Notes under the pieces: model-generated | Database searches by the model: none | Seen by the model: only the letters and a program-made list of their open reading frames with translations | Told to the model about the DNA's origin: nothing | Shown here: positions 5,093-8,948 of the stretch, one piece after another | Layout of the letters: every line of letters starts with the position of its first letter | Position numbering within the stretch: position 1 is the stretch's first letter | Origin: Rikenella sp. | Lineage (GTDB): Bacteria; Bacteroidota; Bacteroidia; Bacteroidales; Rikenellaceae | Assembly: GCA_029054535.1 (NCBI GenBank) | Contig: JAIDFC010000312.1 | Coordinates: 1-8,948, forward strand | Length of the DNA: 8,948 nucleotides | Direction of reading: 5' to 3' | Program-made: the position numbers and the translations under genes

Positions 5093-5983
5093 ATGAAAAG
5101 AGAAGAGTCCGAGATATTCGTTATTGGGGAAGGAGCCGAGGAGGGGACGTTGCTGCCCTTTTTGTTCGCTCGTTTCGCAGGTCGTAGCAAAACGACCGTC
5201 AAGTCTTATCTGGCGCATCGCCAGGTGTCGGTGAACGGGTGTATTACGACCCAGTTCGACACCCCGCTCCGACCGGGCGATCGGGTGGAGATCAGTTTCG
5301 GCCGTGCCAGAGAGGCGATTTCGCACCCGATGCTGCGAATCGTCTACGAGGACGACGACCTGATCGTCGTCGAGAAGCGGAACGGACTGCTGTCGGTGGC
5401 TACCGACAAGCAGATCATGCGCACGGCTTACAGCATCCTGAGCGAGTACGTGAAACGCGAGGACCCGCGGCGGAAGATCTTCGTACTCCACCGCCTCGAC
5501 CGTGAGACGTCGGGCCTGATGATGTTCGCCAAGAGCGAGGAGGTGAAGCGGCGGGTCCAGAGCCGGTGGGAGGAGACGGTGGTCGAACGCCGGTACTTTG
5601 CCGTGGTCGAGGGGAGGATGGAGCAGCCGAGCGGAACCATATCGACCTACCTCACCGAGAGTCGGGCGATGAAGGTCTATGTAACGAACCGGGAGGAGGG
5701 GAAGATTGCTCATACGGGATTTCAGGTTTTGAAGTATTCGGATCGGAACGACGTAACGCTTCTGGAGCTGGAGTTGGCGACCGGGCGGAAGAATCAGATT
5801 CGGGCCCATATGGAGTATGTCGGTCATCCGATCGTGGGGGACAAGAAATACGGGTCGAAGCGTGCTTTGATCGGTCGGGTGGCTTTGCATGCCGGGGTGC
5901 TGAGCTTCATCCACCCGACCTCCGGCGCGAGGCATGACTTCGCGACGCCGATCCCGAGGAAGTTTACCGAACTGTTTGAATAA
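5093..5983 (+). CDS. RluA-family 23S rRNA/tRNA pseudouridine synthase with S4 domain
   Basis: Encodes 296 residues. Residues about 18-68 (TLLPFLFARFAGRSKTTVKSYLAHRQVSVNG ... RPGDRVEI) form an S4 RNA-binding domain. The catalytic domain follows, with HRLDRETSG at 133-141, whose D136 is the expected catalytic aspartate, then TGRKNQIRAHM at 230-240, HPIVGDKKYG at 245-254 and LHAGVLSFIHP at 266-275. The enzyme converts uridines in rRNA or tRNA to pseudouridine in the cytoplasm; which site cannot be told from sequence. Length fits the family. The frame can be extended to an ATG at 4847, but that part is antisense to cassette 5; ATG 5093 follows a good promoter box and starts MKREESEIF ahead of the S4 domain. 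The next gene starts 17 bp after its stop, so the two are probably one operon. Confidence 0.92.
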   Translation: MKREESEIFVIGEGAEEGTLLPFLFARFAGRSKTTVKSYLAHRQVSVNGCITTQFDTPLRPGDRVEISFGRAREAISHPMLRIVYEDDDLIVVEKRNGLLSVATDKQIMRTAYSILSEYVKREDPRRKIFVLHRLDRETSGLMMFAKSEEVKRRVQSRWEETVVERRYFAVVEGRMEQPSGTISTYLTESRAMKVYVTNREEGKIAHTGFQVLKYSDRNDVTLLELELATGRKNQIRAHMEYVGHPIVGDKKYGSKRALIGRVALHAGVLSFIHPTSGARHDFATPIPRKFTELFE

Positions 5984-6000
5984 TACCTATTTCGGAGGAT

Positions 6001-7857
6001 ATGAAAAGAGAGATTCTGACGGGCGTTTGTCTGTTTTTGCTGGGGTCGTCTTGTTGGGCCGGCGGTCGGGCGGAGATCGAGGAGGCGTTGCGGAAGTACG
6101 TCGACGAGCGGGCGGATCGGGCGAGGATCGGCGTGGCGGTGGTTACGGATCGGGGGCCGGTGTTCGGTGTGCGGACTGACGAGTCGTTCCCGATGATGAG
6201 CGTGGTGAAGTTCCCGTTGGCGTTGACCGTCGCCCGAGCGGTCGAGGAGCGGGGAGGGACTTTGGCCGATTCCATCCCGGTCGGTCGGGAACAGTTGCAT
6301 ACGGATACCTACAGCCCGATGCTCAGCCGCTATTCGCCCGAGGCGGACCACCGGATCGCCATCCGAGAGCTGTTGGACTACGCCTTGCGGAGCAGCGACA
6401 ACAACGCTTGCGATATCCTGATGGAGTATGTCGGCGGGGCTTCGGTCGTCGATCGCTATGTGAAGGGGTTGGGGATCGGCGGGGTCGAGGTGAAGTGGGA
6501 CGAAAACGATATGCACGTCGACGTGATGCGTTGTTACGAGAACGCCTCGACGCCGGCGGCGATGGCGCGACTCGCCGACCGATTCGACCGGCGTTTCGAC
6601 GATCCGCGGTCGCGCGTCGTCAAACGGATCATGGAGGGGTGTGAGACCGGTACGGATCGGTTGGCTCGACCGTTCGTCGGGAATCCGGCCGTCGTGGTCG
6701 GGCACAAAACAGGAACCGGACCGGTCGATCCGAACACCGGGCGGATCATGGCGATCAACGATGTCGGGTATGTCCATTTGCCGGACGGGCGGCGGTATGC
6801 GATTGCGGTTTTCGTCGCCGAATCGGCTTATTCGCCGGAAGAAACGGCGGCTCTGATTGCCGATATTTCCGCACTGGTGTGGAAGGGGCTGACCCAAGGA
6901 GGAAAGGGGAAGAAACCGAACAAAGCCATGCGCGAAGAGGCGGATGCTTTTCTGCGGGCGATGCCTCAGGGCTTGCAGACCGAGCAGGCGAGGGCTGTTG
7001 CTCGGGCCGTCGAGGGAGATTACACCGAGTTGCGGGCGGTTCGGGCGGCTCGAAACCAACCTCCGACGCTTTCTGCGAATGTTGCCGTACGGGAGTTGTC
7101 CGCAACGCTGCGCTTATACGAACCGGTCGGGGGGGCAGAGGCGGGGAGGCCGTTGCCGTTGTTGATCTACCTGCACGGCGGCGGGTGGACTTTCGGGAGT
7201 ATCAACAGTTGCGGACGTTTCTGCGACGCGATGGCGGCGACGGGACGGGTGAAGGTGCTGGCGGTCGAGTACAGGCTCGCGCCGGAGCATCCCTATCCGT
7301 GCGGCTATCAGGATTGCGTGGAGGCGGTGAAATACGCTCTTGCACGGGCGTCGGAGTTGGGTGTCGACCCGGGGCGGATCGTCGTGGGAGGAGACAGTGC
7401 GGGGGGGAATCTGGCGGTGGCCGCGGCGCTCGATCCGGAGTGCGTCGGGAAGATCGAAGCGCTCGTTCTGTTCTATCCGGTAACGCGGGCTTTTGCCGAC
7501 GGATCGGCTTCGTGGGAGCGATACGGCGAGGGATATGCGCTCGACACGGCACTGATGAATCGGTTCAACCAGGCCTATGCGTCGCGGATTCCGTCGGGAG
7601 ATTCTCGGATCGACGTGGGGCTGGCTTCGGCGGCGGAGTTGGCCGTGTTGCCGCGCACGCTGCTGGTGGCAGCCGGTCGCGACATCCTGCGAGACCAAGG
7701 GATGGAGTTTGCCCGCCGGCTTCCGGCCGGGAAGGTGCGTCGCATCGAGTTTCCGGGAGCGGTCCACCTCTTCATCACGGTGCCGGGACAAGAAACGGCC
7801 TTTCGCCGTTCGGTAACGCTCGCCACCGACTTTATCGACCGCAGGAGAGGGCGGTGA
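6001..7857 (+). CDS. Fusion of class A beta-lactamase and HSL-type alpha/beta hydrolase (esterase)
   Basis: Encodes 618 residues in one uninterrupted frame. Residues 1-20 (MKREILTGVCLFLLGSSCWA) are a signal peptide; the cysteine at 18 lacks a good lipobox, so a soluble periplasmic protein is more likely than a lipoprotein. Residues about 22-300 are a class A beta-lactamase: S67-V-V-K70, S132-D133-N134, E168 within WDENDM as the likely general base, and K236-T-G. The M-H-V-D after E168 and the ENASTP stretch recall subclass A2 enzymes of Bacteroidetes (CblA/CepA/CfxA type). After a charged linker (about 300-355), residues 360-615 are an HSL-family hydrolase: HGGGW at 392-396 (oxyanion hole), GDSAGG at 464-469 with nucleophile S466, D561 in GRDILRDQ and H589 in AVHLF. 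Both active sites look complete. An SD-like GGAGG sits just before the ATG. The substrate of the esterase half is unknown. Confidence 0.9.
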   Translation: MKREILTGVCLFLLGSSCWAGGRAEIEEALRKYVDERADRARIGVAVVTDRGPVFGVRTDESFPMMSVVKFPLALTVARAVEERGGTLADSIPVGREQLHTDTYSPMLSRYSPEADHRIAIRELLDYALRSSDNNACDILMEYVGGASVVDRYVKGLGIGGVEVKWDENDMHVDVMRCYENASTPAAMARLADRFDRRFDDPRSRVVKRIMEGCETGTDRLARPFVGNPAVVVGHKTGTGPVDPNTGRIMAINDVGYVHLPDGRRYAIAVFVAESAYSPEETAALIADISALVWKGLTQGGKGKKPNKAMREEADAFLRAMPQGLQTEQARAVARAVEGDYTELRAVRAARNQPPTLSANVAVRELSATLRLYEPVGGAEAGRPLPLLIYLHGGGWTFGSINSCGRFCDAMAATGRVKVLAVEYRLAPEHPYPCGYQDCVEAVKYALARASELGVDPGRIVVGGDSAGGNLAVAAALDPECVGKIEALVLFYPVTRAFADGSASWERYGEGYALDTALMNRFNQAYASRIPSGDSRIDVGLASAAELAVLPRTLLVAAGRDILRDQGMEFARRLPAGKVRRIEFPGAVHLFITVPGQETAFRRSVTLATDFIDRRRGR

Positions 7858-8204
7858 ATGTGCGGATCATCGTACTTCTTGAAGAATCGTTTCTCGATTC
7901 GTTCCGTACCGCGCGTTCGATGATTTCTGTCGAAAAATATGTGTATAGTCCGACCGTTGTGCCTATTTTTTTCGATACAGAAGCGGTTAATTTGATATAC
8001 AGAGCGGTGTAAATCTGATCCGTACAAGTGGCGTGAATTTTATATGTTTGTAACTAATTAACCGTCTGTTACTTAAATTGTTACAAGCCGCATTTGCCAA
8101 TTCGACTACAGTGATTTAATGCAATTGAGTTATAATAGTCCGATTATCAAAGGAATATAACAATTTTAACTTTTCGCGACATACAGATGCGCGTACAAAA
8201 TCAT
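7858..8204. other. AT-rich intergenic stretch with composition break
   Basis: Convergent intergenic DNA between the fusion gene and the partial HEPN-like gene. From about 7930 the DNA becomes AT-rich, in contrast to the GC-rich genes to the left, and remains so to the window end. I see no supported gene. It contains the possible terminator 7925-7982 and an inverted repeat TTGTAAC/GTTACAA (8048-8054, 8080-8086) with an additional GTTAC at 8068-8072. Confidence 0.55.
7925..7982 (+). terminator. Possible terminator after the beta-lactamase/esterase gene
   Basis: TTCTGT-CGAAAAATA (7925-7939) pairs imperfectly with TATTTTTTTCGATACAGAA (7964-7982), with two small bulges. The T-run lies inside the stem, so this is not textbook, but the position about 70 bp after the stop fits. 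It may serve both converging genes. Confidence 0.35.
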
Positions 8205-8948
8205 TTAAATAGTGTTTTGTCGACTCTGTATTTGTGTTGTCCAATATTGATTATATATTTCATTTATATAAAAGTGCATTATGAACCACCGACCTTCCGG
8301 ATTACCACTCACAAGGGGAGTTGCGTTAAATGCAGCCTTTTGATAAATCATACGGCACTTAGTCGTAAATGAAATCTCCTCTTTAGACTTGTCGATAATA
8401 TCTAACTTTACCTCAATCTCTGATATACAAGGGGCACAATCTTTAATAGAAACAATCTTGTAATTGATCAGAGATAAATCACCGATATAACTTTTAATTT
8501 CTTGAATATATTGTCCCTTGCTTGCTTTATTGTGATGTCTTTCTATAATATCATGCAGTTTCCCATAATTCTTTGTTGAGAAGAAAGTCATGAATTCAGA
8601 AAATCTTTCTTCTGGTGAATTACTGAGACAAGATTCCTTTTTAAGATTAACATTATTGATGTATTCTTCTGAAATTTGGCGCGGTTGCCATTTTTCAATT
8701 TCGTCTTTCATTTTTTCACGCTCCTCATATTGCTTCTGTGCAGAGGTTAATGTTTCATGAAATTCCTTTAACTGCTGAAGAATACTTTTGGGTTTAGAAG
8801 GTTCCGGCTTGATGTGTTTTCCACTTTCATATTGTTCAACCCAATCACCCACTGCAAATATTGTGGCCAAGCATTTAGTTGCCACTAAAGCATTATCGTA
8901 GTTGATATCTTTTCCATGCAGAATACCATTGCGATAAGGTAGAGTTAT
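8205..8948 (-). CDS. Partial hypothetical protein with HEPN-like RNGILH motif and possible NTF2-like C-terminus
   Basis: The minus-strand frame is open from the window edge (8948) to TAA at 8205, 247 visible residues, so the N-terminus is outside. A GTG at 8885 would give 226 residues, but the 21 residues before it read as real protein: ITLPYRNGILHGKDINYDNA. RNGILH fits the R-N-x3-H (Rx4H) motif of HEPN domains, which in many defence and toxin proteins is an RNase active site. Residues about 55-90 are strongly charged and helical, probably coiled coil. Residues about 115-240 (helices, then strands YKIVSIKD, SEIEVKLDII, ISFTTKCRMIY, GRWFIMHFY) have the outline of an NTF2-like fold. Codon use is AT-rich, unlike the neighbours, suggesting transfer. 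I do not recognise the protein; HEPN is a motif-level inference and a defence role is speculation. Confidence 0.6.
   Translation of the reverse strand: MTLPYRNGILHGKDINYDNALVATKCLATIFAVGDWVEQYESGKHIKPEPSKPKSILQQLKEFHETLTSAQKQYEEREKMKDEIEKWQPRQISEEYINNVNLKKESCLSNSPEERFSEFMTFFSTKNYGKLHDIIERHHNKASKGQYIQEIKSYIGDLSLINYKIVSIKDCAPCISEIEVKLDIIDKSKEEISFTTKCRMIYQKAAFNATPLVSGNPEGRWFIMHFYINEIYNQYWTTQIQSRQNTI

Noticed and set aside
4480..5202. Open reading frame on the minus strand extending the porin upstream to 684 residues
   Set aside because: It runs antisense through cassette 5 and the pseudouridine synthase gene, and would place a clear signal peptide in the middle of the protein. ATG 4479 is the sensible start.
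6001..6060. Lipoprotein signal (Cys at residue 18) in the beta-lactamase/esterase fusion
   Set aside because: The residue at -3 is Gly and no standard lipobox is present; cleavage after SCWA by ordinary signal peptidase fits better.

Overview
The window reads as chromosomal DNA of a gut-type Bacteroidales. Reasons: a FISUMP-like ('G-Y-R ... W-S-S ... G-F-x-L-R-C') cassette family, a hemerythrin/LuxR pair, a DcaP-like porin, a subclass A2-type class A beta-lactamase and a TAnnTTTG-type promoter box. GC content is high over roughly positions 1-7900 and falls sharply from about 7930. The high GC would fit Alistipes/Rikenellaceae, but the genus is a guess.

Layout. 1-426: GC-rich hairpin-rich DNA with no convincing gene. 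427-907: two head-to-head, start-less C-terminal gene cassettes (1 on minus, 2 on plus), closed on both outer sides by inverted copies of one 23-bp sequence. 996-2308: two-gene operon of a di-iron hemerythrin/RIC-like protein and a LuxR-type regulator, overlapping by ATGA. 2309-2644: intergenic DNA with a strong terminator hairpin. 2645-3136: a second head-to-head cassette pair (3 minus, 4 plus) with the same 23-bp ends. 3148-4479 (minus): DcaP-like outer-membrane porin. 4480-4794: another hairpin-rich stretch. 4795-about 4995: a fifth, unpaired cassette (minus) with the same 23-bp end. 5093-7857: operon of an RluA-family pseudouridine synthase and a 618-residue protein that joins a complete class A beta-lactamase to a complete HSL-type esterase. 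7858-8204: AT-rich intergenic DNA. 8205-8948 (minus): the 3' part of an AT-rich gene with a HEPN-like RNGILH motif, running off the window.

The most unusual content is the dispersed family of five silent C-terminal cassettes. Each encodes about 60-67 residues from a conserved 'APGYR'-type head to an invariant 'RCLQE-stop' tail. The middles differ strongly, no cassette has a convincing start, and the 23 bp covering the tail plus five bases past the stop are identical in all five while DNA beyond differs. This looks like a reservoir of alternative C-termini for an expressed surface protein encoded elsewhere, used by gene conversion or site-specific recombination. No recombinase, reverse transcriptase or full-length recipient gene lies in this window, so the mechanism is inference. 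The copies alternate in orientation, so the intervals carrying the hemerythrin operon and the porin are also bracketed by inverted copies and could in principle invert.
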